Assembly (NCBI GenBank): GCA_035696245.1 | Contig: DASRQW010000412.1 | Coordinates: forward strand, 1-42,692 | Direction of reading: 5' to 3' | Length of the DNA: 42,692 bases | Source of the DNA: Longimicrobiaceae bacterium | Lineage (GTDB): Bacteria; Gemmatimonadota; Gemmatimonadetes; Longimicrobiales; Longimicrobiaceae | Part shown: positions 33,346-42,496 of the stretch, piece after piece | Layout of the letters: each line of letters begins with the position of its first letter | Position numbering within the stretch: position 1 is the first letter of the stretch | Position numbers and translations under genes: made by a program | Notes under the pieces: generated by a model | The model's database searches: none | Seen by the model: the letters and a program-made list of their open reading frames with translations, nothing else | What the model was told of the DNA's origin: nothing

Positions 33346-33627
33346 CCGCCCCGAATCCGCAGAGAAGCCGCGGGGCCGAGCCGCCGCGCATCAGCCGAGA
33401 AGCTGCGGATCGGGGTGGATCGAGGCGATGGTTCGCATCGACCGAAACGCATCTGCTCCGCATCTACGGAAGCGAATCGACGCAGCCCGCATCTACCGAA
33501 AACCGCAGAGCCTTCTTCCGATCTACCGACTACAGCCTGCCGAACCCGGTGGATCGATTCGCCGCCGACGAGGTTCCGGTGACCTCATCTGCTGACTGAA
33601 GTACCGCAGCGCGCGGCGCCCGTCCGG
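33346..33627. repeat. Spacer of CATCTACCG/GGATCG words
   Basis: No gene is visible. Words such as GCATCTACCGA, GATCTACCGA, GGTGGATCGA and GCATCGACCGA recur over about 230 bases between two genes of the cluster. This is the only long break in the plus-strand run. Confidence 0.6.
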
Positions 33628-34569
33628 GTGCCGAATCCGCTCCCTCCGCTCTCCCGAGCCGTGTCCGAAAGCCTCTCCGCCATCCCCGTCCCGCCCGGCC
33701 TCGCGACCGCGAGCGCGGAGCCCAGACGCAGCGTGCTCAGCGACTGGGCCGAGATCGCGCGCGACCTGTCGCAGTATCGCTATCTGCTTCTACAGCTTGC
33801 GCTTCGCGACGTGCGGGTGCGCTACAAGCAGGCGGTGATGGGCGTGGCGTGGGCCGTGTTCATGCCCAGCATGATCGTCCTGGCCGGCCTCGCCGTCCGC
33901 CTGGCGATGGCCGTCCTGTCGCACCGCGCGGTGGAGGGGACCGAGGTGGCGGCGCTGGCAGTGAAGTCTGTGCCCTGGGCCTTCTTCGTGGGCACGCTCC
34001 AATTCGCCACGTCCAGCCTCACCGGCAACGTGAGCCTGGTGACGAAGGTGTACTTCCCGCGCGAGGTGCTGCCGCTGGCGGCCACGCTGGCGCAGGTGTG
34101 GGACGCGGCTATCGCGGGCGCGGCGCTGGTGCTGGTGCTGCCGTTCCTGGGCGTGGCGCCGCACTGGAGCGCGCTGTGGGCCCTGCCGCTGCTGGTGCTT
34201 CTGCTGGCGTTCACGTGCGCGGCGTCGCTGGCGGTGAGCTGCGCCAACCTCTTCTTCCGCGACGTCAAGTACATCGTCCAGGTGCTGCTCACCTTCGGCA
34301 TCTTCTTCACGCCCGTCTTCTTCGAACCGCGCATGTTCGGCGCGGCGGGGGCGCGGCTGCTGTCGCTGAACCCGCTCACGTCGCTGCTGGAAGGGCTGCG
34401 CCTCTCCGTGGTGGACGGCCACAACCTGCTCACGCCGCTGGTGCAGGGCGGCGTGGCGGTGTGGGAGCCGTGGTGGCTGGCGTACGGCGCGGCGTGGGCG
34501 GTGGCCGGGCTGGCGGTGAGCTCCATCCTGTTCCATCGCATGCAGATCCTCTTCGCGGAGTACGCATGA
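33628..34569 (+). CDS. wzm: ABC-2 type polysaccharide exporter permease (Wzm/KpsM-like)
   Basis: A 313-residue protein with six membrane helices after a cytoplasmic N-terminus. LALRDVRVRYKQAVMGVAWAVFMP is the ABC-2 signature preceding helix 1. KVYFPREVLPLA and NLFFRDVKYIVQVLLTFGIFFTPVFF are typical of O-antigen and capsule export permeases. The start at GTG 33628 is tentative; GTG 33661 is an alternative. It overlaps the ATP-binding subunit gene by four bases. With that subunit it should flip undecaprenyl-linked polysaccharide across the inner membrane. The gene symbol is by similarity of role. Confidence 0.88.
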   Translation: MPNPLPPLSRAVSESLSAIPVPPGLATASAEPRRSVLSDWAEIARDLSQYRYLLLQLALRDVRVRYKQAVMGVAWAVFMPSMIVLAGLAVRLAMAVLSHRAVEGTEVAALAVKSVPWAFFVGTLQFATSSLTGNVSLVTKVYFPREVLPLAATLAQVWDAAIAGAALVLVLPFLGVAPHWSALWALPLLVLLLAFTCAASLAVSCANLFFRDVKYIVQVLLTFGIFFTPVFFEPRMFGAAGARLLSLNPLTSLLEGLRLSVVDGHNLLTPLVQGGVAVWEPWWLAYGAAWAVAGLAVSSILFHRMQILFAEYA

Positions 34570-35822
34570 GCAGCCCCGAGATCGTGGCCGACGGCGTCTG
34601 GAAGAAGTTCAACCGCGGCCAGGTGCACGACAGCCTGCGCGACCTGGTGCCCGCGCTCGCGAAGCGCCTCACCGGCCGCGCACCCGCGCAGGCGGAGCTC
34701 ACGCGCGGCGAGTTCTGGGCCGTGCGCGACCTGTCGTTCACGGTGCGGCCGGGCGACTCGCTGGGCATCATCGGGCCCAACGGGGCGGGGAAGAGCACGA
34801 TCCTGAAGCTGGCCACGCGCATCCTGCGCCCCAGCCGCGGCGCCATGCGCGTGCAGGGGCGGGTGGGCGCGCTGATCGAGGTGGCGGCGGGCTTCCACCC
34901 GGACCTCACGGGGCGCGAGAACGTGTTCCTCCAGGGTGCCATCATGGGCATGCGGCAGGGCGAGATCCGCCGCAAGTTCGACGAGATCGTGGACTTCTCG
35001 GGCATCGAGGAGTTCGTGGACATGCCCGTGAAGCGCTACTCCAGCGGCATGAACGCTCGCCTGGGCTTCGCCATCGCGGCGCACCTGGAGCCCGACGTGC
35101 TGATCATCGACGAGGTGCTGGCGGTGGGCGACTTCGCGTTCCAGGAGAAGGCGTTCGGCCGCATCCGCGAGGTCGCCACGCAGGGCATGCCCGTGGTGGT
35201 CGTCTCGCACCAGCTGGACCGGATCGCATCCCTCTGCAACCGCGCGCTGCTCATGGACCGCGGCGCGGTGGTGCGCGAGGGCACGCCGCAGGAGTGCATC
35301 GCGGCATACGTGATGGGCGGTGCGCGCACGAGCGGCGCGGCAGACGCGTCGCATCCCCTGTCGCTGGAACGCGTGGACCTGCTCGCGCGCCAGCCGGTGG
35401 AGTCGGGCTCGCGGATGGCTCTGGCGCTCTCCGGCAGGGTCACACCGCCCGGGCCCGCGTCGCACGAGGTGATCGAGGTGCGGCTGCGCGCCATGGAGAC
35501 GGGGCAGCTCGTGTACGCCACCAGCACCGACCGCTGCGGGGCCGAGCTGCCGCGCACCGGGCCGTTCTCGCTGGAGGTGCAGCTGCAGATGAACGTGCCG
35601 CCCGGCCTGTACGCGGTGGAGACGGCCGTGTACAGCCAGCGCGCCCAGCGCGTGACCGCCCAGGGCCCGTTCGCCACGGTCGAGGTGCGCGAGGGCCCGA
35701 CCTTCTGGGGCGCGGTGCAGCTCAACGCGCGCATGCACTGGATCCGCCGCTCGAACGCCCAGCCCGCCGCCGCGGTCGATCTCGACGCGACGGACCCCAT
35801 GCTCGCCGGGAGCGCATCGTGA
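34566..35822 (+). CDS. wzt: Polysaccharide ABC exporter ATP-binding protein (Wzt-like)
   Basis: A 418-residue protein. Walker A is GPNGAGKST (residues 70-78), the signature YSSGMNARLGFAIA, and Walker B DVLIIDEVLAVGD; the FHPDLTGRENVFLQG segment is typical of Wzt/TagH. After the nucleotide-binding domain (about 1-255), a beta-rich C-terminal domain of about 150 residues resembles the Wzt carbohydrate-binding domain that recognises the finished O-polysaccharide chain. ATG overlaps the permease stop (ATGA), and its own stop overlaps the next GTG start. It powers export of the glycan made by this cluster. Confidence 0.9.
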   Translation: MSSPEIVADGVWKKFNRGQVHDSLRDLVPALAKRLTGRAPAQAELTRGEFWAVRDLSFTVRPGDSLGIIGPNGAGKSTILKLATRILRPSRGAMRVQGRVGALIEVAAGFHPDLTGRENVFLQGAIMGMRQGEIRRKFDEIVDFSGIEEFVDMPVKRYSSGMNARLGFAIAAHLEPDVLIIDEVLAVGDFAFQEKAFGRIREVATQGMPVVVVSHQLDRIASLCNRALLMDRGAVVREGTPQECIAAYVMGGARTSGAADASHPLSLERVDLLARQPVESGSRMALALSGRVTPPGPASHEVIEVRLRAMETGQLVYATSTDRCGAELPRTGPFSLEVQLQMNVPPGLYAVETAVYSQRAQRVTAQGPFATVEVREGPTFWGAVQLNARMHWIRRSNAQPAAAVDLDATDPMLAGSAS

Positions 35823-37555
35823 GCACCCTCATCCGCGCCGTGGACGGCCTCGCCTCAATCGTCTCCCTCCCGCTCATCGATGCGGGGTGCCCCCTCCCTC
35901 AGCCCCTCCCCCGCAAGCGGGAGAGGGGTGCTTGGTCCACGGTGGCGGAGGGTTCGCTCGCGGGGCGGGAAGATGAGGGCGCGGACGATGTGAAAGCCGC
36001 GGATGGCCGGCCGGGAGATGCGCCGTCCGATGATGTTTCGGGAGATGCGGGGCGGGGTGGTTCCGGATCGGGCGATGCGGGATCGAACGGCGGCGGATCG
36101 GGCGAGGTGCCTCCGGCGGATGCGAAGATGGTGGATGCGGTGCCGGAAGATGCGGAGGCGTCGCACATCTCGTGGGCCGATCTGCTGGCGGACGTGGCGT
36201 GCTGCATGTCGGCGTCGGTAGATGCGGACACGCCGTTCGTGCCGCCGCGGTTCATCGCCCGTCCCGCATCTCCCCATTCCCGGCCGTCCACTGCGGATGC
36301 GACGGCGGTCGCGATTTCCGCCGCACCGGCGGATGCGACGCGCGTCGATCCTGCCGCATCTACCGAATCCGCGAGGCGGCGGCTGGTGTCGCGCGGCGTG
36401 CCCGCGGACCGCGCGGGGGTGATGATCGCGGTGCCGTGGGACCAGCCGGACGGCGGCGTCGCGGCGGTGGTCGGCAACCTCGCGACCTTCCTGCGCGAGC
36501 GCGGCCACCCGGTCGTCTTCGTGCACCCGGACGAGGTGCGCGGCGTGGTGCGGCGCACGACGGCGTGGGGCTTCACCGGCTACGCGCTGAACCTGCGCTG
36601 CCCGCGCGTGGACGGGCATCCGCTGCGTGCGCCTGCCGCTTTCGCGGCGACGCTTCCGGCGACGGTGCTGGCGCTGCGGACCATCGCGCGGCGGCACCGG
36701 GTGCGGGTGGTGAACGTGCACTACCCGGTGGAGGCGTTCGGCGCGCTGGCGATGCTGCGCGCCATCGGCGGCGTGCGGCTGGTGACGTCGGTGCACGGGT
36801 CCGACGTGCTGCCCAACGGGGCGCCGCGCCGGTGCCGCGAGCCTGCCGTCCGCGCGCAGCTCGGCATGGCGGACCTCGTCGTCGCGCCGTCGCAGGGCTA
36901 CTTGGACGGGCTGCTCCGGCATTTCCCCGCGGTCGCGGGGCGCTGCGCGGTGATCCACAACGGCATCGACCTGGCCGCGCTGGACCGCGCCGCGCAGACG
37001 GTGGACATCGACCGTCCCTACGTGCTCTCCGTCGCGTCGCTGACTCCGTGGAAGGGCGTGGACACGCTGCTGCACGCCTTCGCCCGCATCGCCCGGGAGC
37101 GGCCGTCGCTGCGCCTGGTCGTCGTCGGCGAGGGGCCGGACCGCGCGGCGCTGGAGACGCTGGCGCGGGAGCTTGGCATCGCGAACCGCGTGGAGATGCC
37201 GGGCGAGATCCCCGCCGCGGACGTGTACCGGCTGATGCACGGCTGCACGCTCTTCGCCCTCGCCTCGCGTGCCGAAGCGTTCGGACTCGCGCTGGCCGAG
37301 GCGATGGCGTGCGGGCGCCCCGTCGTCGCGACCACCGCCGGCGGGATCCCCGAGGTGGTGGACGCCGGCCGCACCGGGTTGCTCGTCCCACCCGACGATC
37401 CACCCGCCCTCGCCGCCGCGATGGAGTCGCTGCTCGCGAATCCATCGCTCGCCGGCAGTTTAGCGGCGGAAGCGCGGCGCGACGTGCGGCAGCGGTTTGC
37501 GCGCGAGCGGACGGGCGAGGCGTACGCGGCCTGGTTCGACAGGCTCCTCTCGTGA
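35819..37555 (+). CDS. GT4-family glycosyltransferase with repeat-derived N-terminal extension
   Basis: 578 residues if GTG 35819 is the start; that GTG overlaps the exporter stop (GTGA). The catalytic GT-B protein begins near residue 200 (MIAVPWDQPDGGVAAVVGNL, ATG 36422). It has the acceptor domain, SVASLTPWKGVDTLL, and the E-x7-E motif in RAEAFGLALAEAMACG. Residues 1-200 are low complexity (Asp/Ala/Gly) and encoded by DNA that holds a dispersed palindrome (35903-35928) and many GATGCGG words otherwise typical of spacers. The true start may therefore be 36422, with 35823-36421 a fortuitously open spacer. The enzyme adds a sugar to the glycan precursor in the cytoplasm; specificity is unknown. 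Confidence 0.82.
   Translation: MSTLIRAVDGLASIVSLPLIDAGCPLPQPLPRKRERGAWSTVAEGSLAGREDEGADDVKAADGRPGDAPSDDVSGDAGRGGSGSGDAGSNGGGSGEVPPADAKMVDAVPEDAEASHISWADLLADVACCMSASVDADTPFVPPRFIARPASPHSRPSTADATAVAISAAPADATRVDPAASTESARRRLVSRGVPADRAGVMIAVPWDQPDGGVAAVVGNLATFLRERGHPVVFVHPDEVRGVVRRTTAWGFTGYALNLRCPRVDGHPLRAPAAFAATLPATVLALRTIARRHRVRVVNVHYPVEAFGALAMLRAIGGVRLVTSVHGSDVLPNGAPRRCREPAVRAQLGMADLVVAPSQGYLDGLLRHFPAVAGRCAVIHNGIDLAALDRAAQTVDIDRPYVLSVASLTPWKGVDTLLHAFARIARERPSLRLVVVGEGPDRAALETLARELGIANRVEMPGEIPAADVYRLMHGCTLFALASRAEAFGLALAEAMACGRPVVATTAGGIPEVVDAGRTGLLVPPDDPPALAAAMESLLANPSLAGSLAAEARRDVRQRFARERTGEAYAAWFDRLLS
35903..35928. repeat. Dispersed palindrome inside the GT4 reading frame
   Basis: CCCCTCCCCCGC and GCGGGAGAGGGG surround AA. 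It is the same family as the spacer copies at 25365, 42172 and 42497, but here lies within an open coding frame. Confidence 0.7.
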
Positions 37556-38592
37556 GCCCGCCTCCCATCGCCCGCATGCGCTGGCACCTGTCCGGCACCC
37601 GCCCGGCGGACTGGGCGCACGCGCTGGAGGCGTGCGGCGGCAGCTTCTTCCACGCGCCGCCCGCGCTAGACGTGAGCCTCCCGGCCGGCGCGCCCATCTA
37701 CGCCCGCCTCCTCCGTGGCGAGCAGACCATCGCCGTCGCGCTCGGAGCCGCCGCGCGGTGCAGGCTGGGTACCGGCGCCACGCACGTGACGTTCGCCGCC
37801 CCGCCGGCCGTCGCCGCCTGGGCCGTGGTGCCGGAGGAAGCCGCCGCCGCCATGCTCGTCCGCGAGCTCCGCACATCCGCCGCTGCGGCGGAGGTGGACA
37901 TGGGCTCGTTCGCCGCCGCCGCGCCGCTCGGCCCTTCCGCCGGGGGGATGCCGAGCCGCGAGCGGCTGGAGGCGGTGGTGCCGCTGGGCCCGGACGGCGC
38001 CGCGCCGGAGGACGTGGGGCGGACGCACCGCCGCCACGCCGCCGCGGGCGACCGCGAGGGGTGGGAGCTGCGCCGCGTCGCGGGCGCCGCCGCGGTGGAC
38101 CTCCTGCACCGAGTCCAGCGCGAGGCCGCACGCCGCGCTGACGAACGCGGCGAGCCGTTCCCGGCGCCCGAGCCGCCATCGTGCGTGGGTGTGGGCGACC
38201 CGACCGACGCGCCGTGGGGCCTGTCGCTCTTCGCCTCGTACGGCGAGGGCGGCGCGCTGGCGGCGGCGCTGGTCGGCTGGGCGAACCGGCGCGCCTTCTA
38301 CCTCATGGGCGGCTCCACGCCCGAGGGCTACACGCGCAGCGCCGCGCCCTGGCTGCACCTCGCCGTCATGCGCCGCCTGGGTTCGGCAGGGATGACGGAG
38401 TACGACATGGGCGGCGTGCCCGCGCCCGCGGCAGACCCGGCGCATCCTTCCAACGGCCTGTACCGCTTCAAGCTCGGGTTCGGGGCGCGCGTGGTGCCCT
38501 GTCGCGGCATGCGGTGGGAGACGGCGCGCCTGCACCTGGGCATCCACCGCGTGTTCCGCGGCATCCAGTCCCTCTCCGGCGCACTCCGATGA
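37552..38592 (+). CDS. FemAB/GNAT-type acyltransferase-like protein
   Basis: A 346-residue protein starting at GTG 37552, which overlaps the upstream stop (GTGA). It has two GNAT-like halves. The C-terminal half carries the FemAB-like features: GEGGALAAALVGWANRRAFYLMGGS, then APWLHLAVMRRLGSAGMTEYDMGGV, and NGLYRFKLGFGARVV near the end. That last F-K-x-G-F-G segment is typical of FemAB-related proteins in exosortase and polysaccharide loci. Such enzymes transfer aminoacyl or acyl groups, so a decoration of the polysaccharide is plausible. Donor and acceptor are unknown. The gene is embedded in a tightly coupled operon. Confidence 0.78.
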   Translation: MSPPPIARMRWHLSGTRPADWAHALEACGGSFFHAPPALDVSLPAGAPIYARLLRGEQTIAVALGAAARCRLGTGATHVTFAAPPAVAAWAVVPEEAAAAMLVRELRTSAAAAEVDMGSFAAAAPLGPSAGGMPSRERLEAVVPLGPDGAAPEDVGRTHRRHAAAGDREGWELRRVAGAAAVDLLHRVQREAARRADERGEPFPAPEPPSCVGVGDPTDAPWGLSLFASYGEGGALAAALVGWANRRAFYLMGGSTPEGYTRSAAPWLHLAVMRRLGSAGMTEYDMGGVPAPAADPAHPSNGLYRFKLGFGARVVPCRGMRWETARLHLGIHRVFRGIQSLSGALR

Positions 38593-39845
38593 GTCTCGCC
38601 CCTCCCGACGCGCTGCCCGGCCGCATCGCCGGGGCGCTGCGTGCGCGCTTCCTGGCGGTGCGCGCGCTGCCCGTCTTCAGCCCCGCGGCCGTGCGCGGCA
38701 CCTTCGCCTCCGGCCGCCATCCCGCCGAGACCTCGCATGTCCCCCACGCGGAAGGCGCGATCGACTGGCTGTGCGCGGCGCAGGACGCGTGCGGCGGAGG
38801 CGGCATCGCGCGGGGCTACAGCCTCACGTACAGCCCGTACTTCCGCTCGCGCGGGTGGCAGCCGGCGTATCCGGAGACCACGGGCTACATCATCCCCACG
38901 CTCCTCTCCGCCGCGCGGTTCTTCGGCCGGCCGGAGCTGGCGGAGCGCGCGTTGCTCGCGGCTCGGTGGGAGGTGCGCGTGCAGCTGGCGGACGGCGCCG
39001 TGCGCGGCGGGGTGATGGGCGAGCCCGAATCGCCCGCCATCTTCAACACCGGGCAGGTGATGCTGGGCTGGCTCGCCTCCTGGGAGGAGCGGGGCGACGA
39101 CGCGTTCGCCGCCGCGCTGGCCCGCGCCGGGCGCTTCCTGGCCGCGTGCGAGCAGGACGGGCGCTTCGTCAAAGGCAACTCCCGCTTCGCCCGTGGGGAT
39201 GCGACCGCCTACAACGCCCGCGCCGCCTGGGCGCTCGCCGAGGCCGGCGTGGCGCTGAACGACGGGGAGATGGTGGATGCCGCCGCGCGCGTCCTCCGCG
39301 ACGTCGCCGCGAGCCAGCACGCGAACGGCTGGTTCCCGCGCTGCTGCCTGAACGACCCGGAGCGCCCGCTGCTGCACACGCTCGCCTACACCGTCCGCGG
39401 CCTGCTGGAAGGCGGGCGCGTGCTGGAAGATGCGGCGCTCGTCGCCTCCGCCCGCCTCGCCGCCGAGCGCCTGGCCGCCGCCGTCGGTCCCGACGGGTGG
39501 ATGCCCGGCCGCTTCTCCTCCGACTGGCGTGGCGCTGCGAGCTGGAGCTGTTTGACCGGCCAGGCGCAGATGGCGAACAACTGGCTGCGGCTTCGGGAGA
39601 TGGAGGGCGGCGACCGGTGGTTGGAGCCCGCGCGGCGCTCGCTCGCGTTCCTGAAGACCACGCAGGACCGCGAGACGCCGGAGCGCGGGGTGCGCGGCGG
39701 CCTGGCCGGCAGCGACCCGCCCGGCGGCGAATACGGCAGGTGGGAGATGCTGAGCTGGGCCGCCAAGTTCTTCGCCGACGCGCTGATGCGCGACCACGCG
39801 GCGCGCGGCCGTCCCGGCGGCGCCCCCGTCTCCCGCCTGGCGTGA
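38589..39845 (+). CDS. VpsJ-like polysaccharide biosynthesis protein (alpha/alpha-toroid)
   Basis: A 418-residue soluble protein. AIDWLCAAQDACGGGGIARGYSL and GWQPAYPETTGYIIPTLL match the VpsJ-type proteins of exopolysaccharide loci. The repeated helical segments with W/F and GxxN patterns (FNTGQVMLGWLASWEE, YNARAAWALAEAG, WSCLTGQAQMANNWLRL) fit a six-hairpin, (alpha/alpha)6-toroid fold like glycoside hydrolases and lyases. It may trim or epimerise glycan chains, but the reaction is not known. There is no signal peptide. ATG overlaps the FemAB-like stop (ATGA). Confidence 0.8.
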   Translation: MSLAPPDALPGRIAGALRARFLAVRALPVFSPAAVRGTFASGRHPAETSHVPHAEGAIDWLCAAQDACGGGGIARGYSLTYSPYFRSRGWQPAYPETTGYIIPTLLSAARFFGRPELAERALLAARWEVRVQLADGAVRGGVMGEPESPAIFNTGQVMLGWLASWEERGDDAFAAALARAGRFLAACEQDGRFVKGNSRFARGDATAYNARAAWALAEAGVALNDGEMVDAAARVLRDVAASQHANGWFPRCCLNDPERPLLHTLAYTVRGLLEGGRVLEDAALVASARLAAERLAAAVGPDGWMPGRFSSDWRGAASWSCLTGQAQMANNWLRLREMEGGDRWLEPARRSLAFLKTTQDRETPERGVRGGLAGSDPPGGEYGRWEMLSWAAKFFADALMRDHAARGRPGGAPVSRLA

Positions 39846-39852
39846 CCGGGCG

Positions 39853-40974
39853 ATGACGCACCTCCACGTCCTCGCCCCCGCGCGCTTCGGCGGGCTGGAG
39901 CGCGTCGTCCTCTCGCTCGCCGGGGGGATGGCGCGCCGCGGCCACGACGTCCACGCCGCCGTCGTCGTCGACGCGGCGGAAGCGGACGGGCATCCCTTCC
40001 TCGCCGCGCTGGCGGACGCGGGCGTGACCGTCCATCGCATCGAGGTCGGGGCGCGCGCGTACGCGGCGGAACGCGCCGCGGTCGCGCGGCTGCGCGAGCG
40101 CATCCGTCCGATCGTGGTGCACACGCATGGCTACCGGGCGGACGTGCTGCACGGGCGTGCGTCGCGCGGGCTGGGCAGGACCGCGATCTCCACCGTGCAC
40201 GGCTTCACCGGCGGCGGGCGGCGGATGAAGACGTTCGAGTGGATGCAGTGCATCGCCCTGCGTGGCGTGGACACCGTCGCCGCCGTCTCCCGCCCTCTCG
40301 CGCGGGCCCTCGCCGCATCCGGCATCTCCCCGTCGCGCATCCGCGTGATCCCCAACGCGGTGGAGATGTCCGCGCCCATGCTGGGGCGAGCGGAGGCGCG
40401 CCGGCGGCTGGGCATCTCCGGCGACGCGTTCACCGTCGGCTGGGTGGGGCGGCTGAGCCGCGAGAAGGGCGCGGACGTGCTGCTGGAGGCGCTGGCCCGC
40501 ATCGACCTCGATCTGCGATGCGTCCTCGTGGGCGATGGGCCGGAGCGAGGCGCGCTGGAGGCGCAGGCGGCGGCGCTCGGCCTCTCCGCGCGCGTCCGCT
40601 TCGCCGGGGCGATGGACGATGCGGCCGCGCTGATGCCCGCGTTCGACGCGTTCGCGCTCAGCTCGCGCACCGAGGGAAGCCCCGTCGCGCTGCTTGAAGC
40701 CGTCGCCGCCGGAGTCCCCGTCGCCGCCGCGGCCGTGGGCGGCGTGCCCGACCTCCTCCGCCCCTCCGAAGCCCTGCTCGTCCCGCCCGCAGATCCCGCC
40801 GCGCTTGCCGCCGCCCTCCGCTCGCTCCACGCCGACCGCGCATCCGCTTCGGCCCGCGCCGCCTCTGCACGCGAGCGGGTGGCGCGCGAGCTTTCGGTGG
40901 ATGCGTGGCTGGACGCGTACGAGGCCGCCTACGCCGGACGTCCCCACCTCACCCCATCTCCCGTAACGCGATGA
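39853..40974 (+). CDS. GT4-family glycosyltransferase
   Basis: A 373-residue GT-B enzyme. HVLAPARFGGLERVVLSLAGG is the N-terminal acceptor-domain start with its glycine loop, VHTHGYRADVLHG the typical histidine region, and GWVGRLSREKGADVLLEAL the nucleotide-sugar domain. The E-x7-E motif is in RTEGSPVALLEAVAAG. It begins seven bases after the VpsJ-like stop and overlaps the next gene by four bases. It adds one sugar during assembly of the cluster's glycan; donor unknown. Confidence 0.88.
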   Translation: MTHLHVLAPARFGGLERVVLSLAGGMARRGHDVHAAVVVDAAEADGHPFLAALADAGVTVHRIEVGARAYAAERAAVARLRERIRPIVVHTHGYRADVLHGRASRGLGRTAISTVHGFTGGGRRMKTFEWMQCIALRGVDTVAAVSRPLARALAASGISPSRIRVIPNAVEMSAPMLGRAEARRRLGISGDAFTVGWVGRLSREKGADVLLEALARIDLDLRCVLVGDGPERGALEAQAAALGLSARVRFAGAMDDAAALMPAFDAFALSSRTEGSPVALLEAVAAGVPVAAAAVGGVPDLLRPSEALLVPPADPAALAAALRSLHADRASASARAASARERVARELSVDAWLDAYEAAYAGRPHLTPSPVTR

Positions 40975-42134
40975 ACGCCGTCCCCCTGGCCGTCCTGGCC
41001 GCAGCCGCCGTCGCCGTGTACGCCTACGCCGGCTATCCGCTGCTGCTGGCGCTGCTCGCCCGCGCGCGGCCGCGGCGGCGCGCGCACGTGCTGCACGAGT
41101 GGCCGCGCATCAGCGTGAGCGTGCCCGCGTACAACGAGGAGCGCCAGATCGCCGCCGCCCTCGACGCCATCCTCGCCACCGACTATCCGCCCGGCCTGCG
41201 GCAGGTCGTCGTCGTCTCCGACGCGTCGACGGACGGGACGGACGCGATCGTGCGCGGCTATGCGGACCAGGGCGTTGTGCTGGTGCGCATGCCCGAGCGC
41301 GGCGGCAAGACGGCGGCGGAGAACGCGGCGGCGCCCTTCCTCACCGGCGAGATCGTGGTCAACACCGACGCTTCGGTGCGGGTGGCGCCGGGCGCGCTGA
41401 TGGCCCTGGTGCAGGCGCTGGCGGACCCCGCCGTGGGCGTGGCGAGCGGGCGCGACGTAAGCGTGGCCGCCCCCGCCGCGAACGCCAACGCGGGCGAGTC
41501 CGGCTACGTGGGATACGAGATGGACGTGCGGCGGCTGGAGTCGCGCATGGGCGGGATCGTGGGCGCCAGCGGGTGCCTGTACGCCATCCGCGCGCGCCTG
41601 CACCGCTTGCCGCTGCCGGAGGGGCTGAGCCGCGACTTCGCCGCCGTGCTCCTTGCGCGCCGCGCCGGCTTCCGCGCCGTCTCGGTGGAGGCCGCGGTCT
41701 GCACCGTCCCCCGCGCCGGTTCCCTCCGCGCCGAGTACCGCCGCAAGGTGCGCACGATGAGCCGCGGCATGCGCACGCTCGCCCACCTGCGCGAGCTGCT
41801 GAACCCCATCCGCCACGGCGCCTTCGCGTGGATGCTCGCCAGCCACAAGGTCGCGCGATGGCTGGTGCCGTGGGCCCTCGCCCTCGCCTTCTCCGCCGTC
41901 GTCGCCCAGGCGCCGGACCAGCCGTGGGCGATGTGGATCGCCGCCGCGGGAGGCGTGCTGCTCGCGAACGCGGGTCTCGCGCTCGCCCTCCCGTCCGAAC
42001 GTCTGCCGCGGGCGATGGCGATCCCGGCCTACGTCGTCCTCGGCAACCTCGCCGCGATCGACGCGGGCATCCGGGCGGTGGCGGGGCGCGGGTACGCCGT
42101 GTGGGAGCCCACGCGGCGGGAGGCGGTGGCGTGA
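40971..42134 (+). CDS. Membrane-anchored GT2 glycosyltransferase
   Basis: A 387-residue protein. An N-terminal helix (LAVLAAAAVAVYAYAGYPLLLALLA) precedes a GT-A domain with ISVSVPAYNEERQI, VVSDASTDGT and the metal site NTDASVR. KVRTMSRGMRTLAHL and about three C-terminal helices (WLVPWALALAFSAVV onward) follow. This layout matches GT2 enzymes that initiate or extend polysaccharide at the membrane, such as the NodC/cellulose-synthase relatives, though the full processive Q-x-x-R-W signature is not evident. ATG overlaps the upstream stop (ATGA). It is the last gene of the run. Confidence 0.86.
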   Translation: MNAVPLAVLAAAAVAVYAYAGYPLLLALLARARPRRRAHVLHEWPRISVSVPAYNEERQIAAALDAILATDYPPGLRQVVVVSDASTDGTDAIVRGYADQGVVLVRMPERGGKTAAENAAAPFLTGEIVVNTDASVRVAPGALMALVQALADPAVGVASGRDVSVAAPAANANAGESGYVGYEMDVRRLESRMGGIVGASGCLYAIRARLHRLPLPEGLSRDFAAVLLARRAGFRAVSVEAAVCTVPRAGSLRAEYRRKVRTMSRGMRTLAHLRELLNPIRHGAFAWMLASHKVARWLVPWALALAFSAVVAQAPDQPWAMWIAAAGGVLLANAGLALALPSERLPRAMAIPAYVVLGNLAAIDAGIRAVAGRGYAVWEPTRREAVA

Positions 42135-42171
42135 GGCGGGGAGGGCCTCACCCGGCTCGTAAAACTCGCCT

Positions 42172-42197
42172 GCCCTCCCCCGCAAGCGGGGGAAGGC
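42172..42197. repeat. Dispersed palindrome
   Basis: GCCCTCCCCCGC-AA-GCGGGGGAAGGC. It lies 38 bp after the last gene of the polysaccharide cluster, where it may also act as a transcript-end hairpin. Confidence 0.65.
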
Positions 42198-42496
42198 ACG
42201 GCGGTGGAGCATGCCGGGGGCTCCGCGCTCTGCGAAACGCCTCCTCACGGCCGGCCCGGTGGCGAACTCGCGCTGCGCGCTGCGTGTGGGCGGGGCGAGC
42301 AGCTTCCGCGCTGCCTGGAAAGGCTCGGACGAGGGGGATTGGCCGACAGCTGCGGACGATCTACCGCGTCGGCATTTGGAGATTCGCGGTTAGCATGTGC
42401 ACGCCGCGAGCTGCGGAGCGACGCGCGGTAGCTTATCCAGCTTCCGGTGTCGGAAACTCATCGCCACCTGCATAACTCACATCTCCGCAAGCAGTT

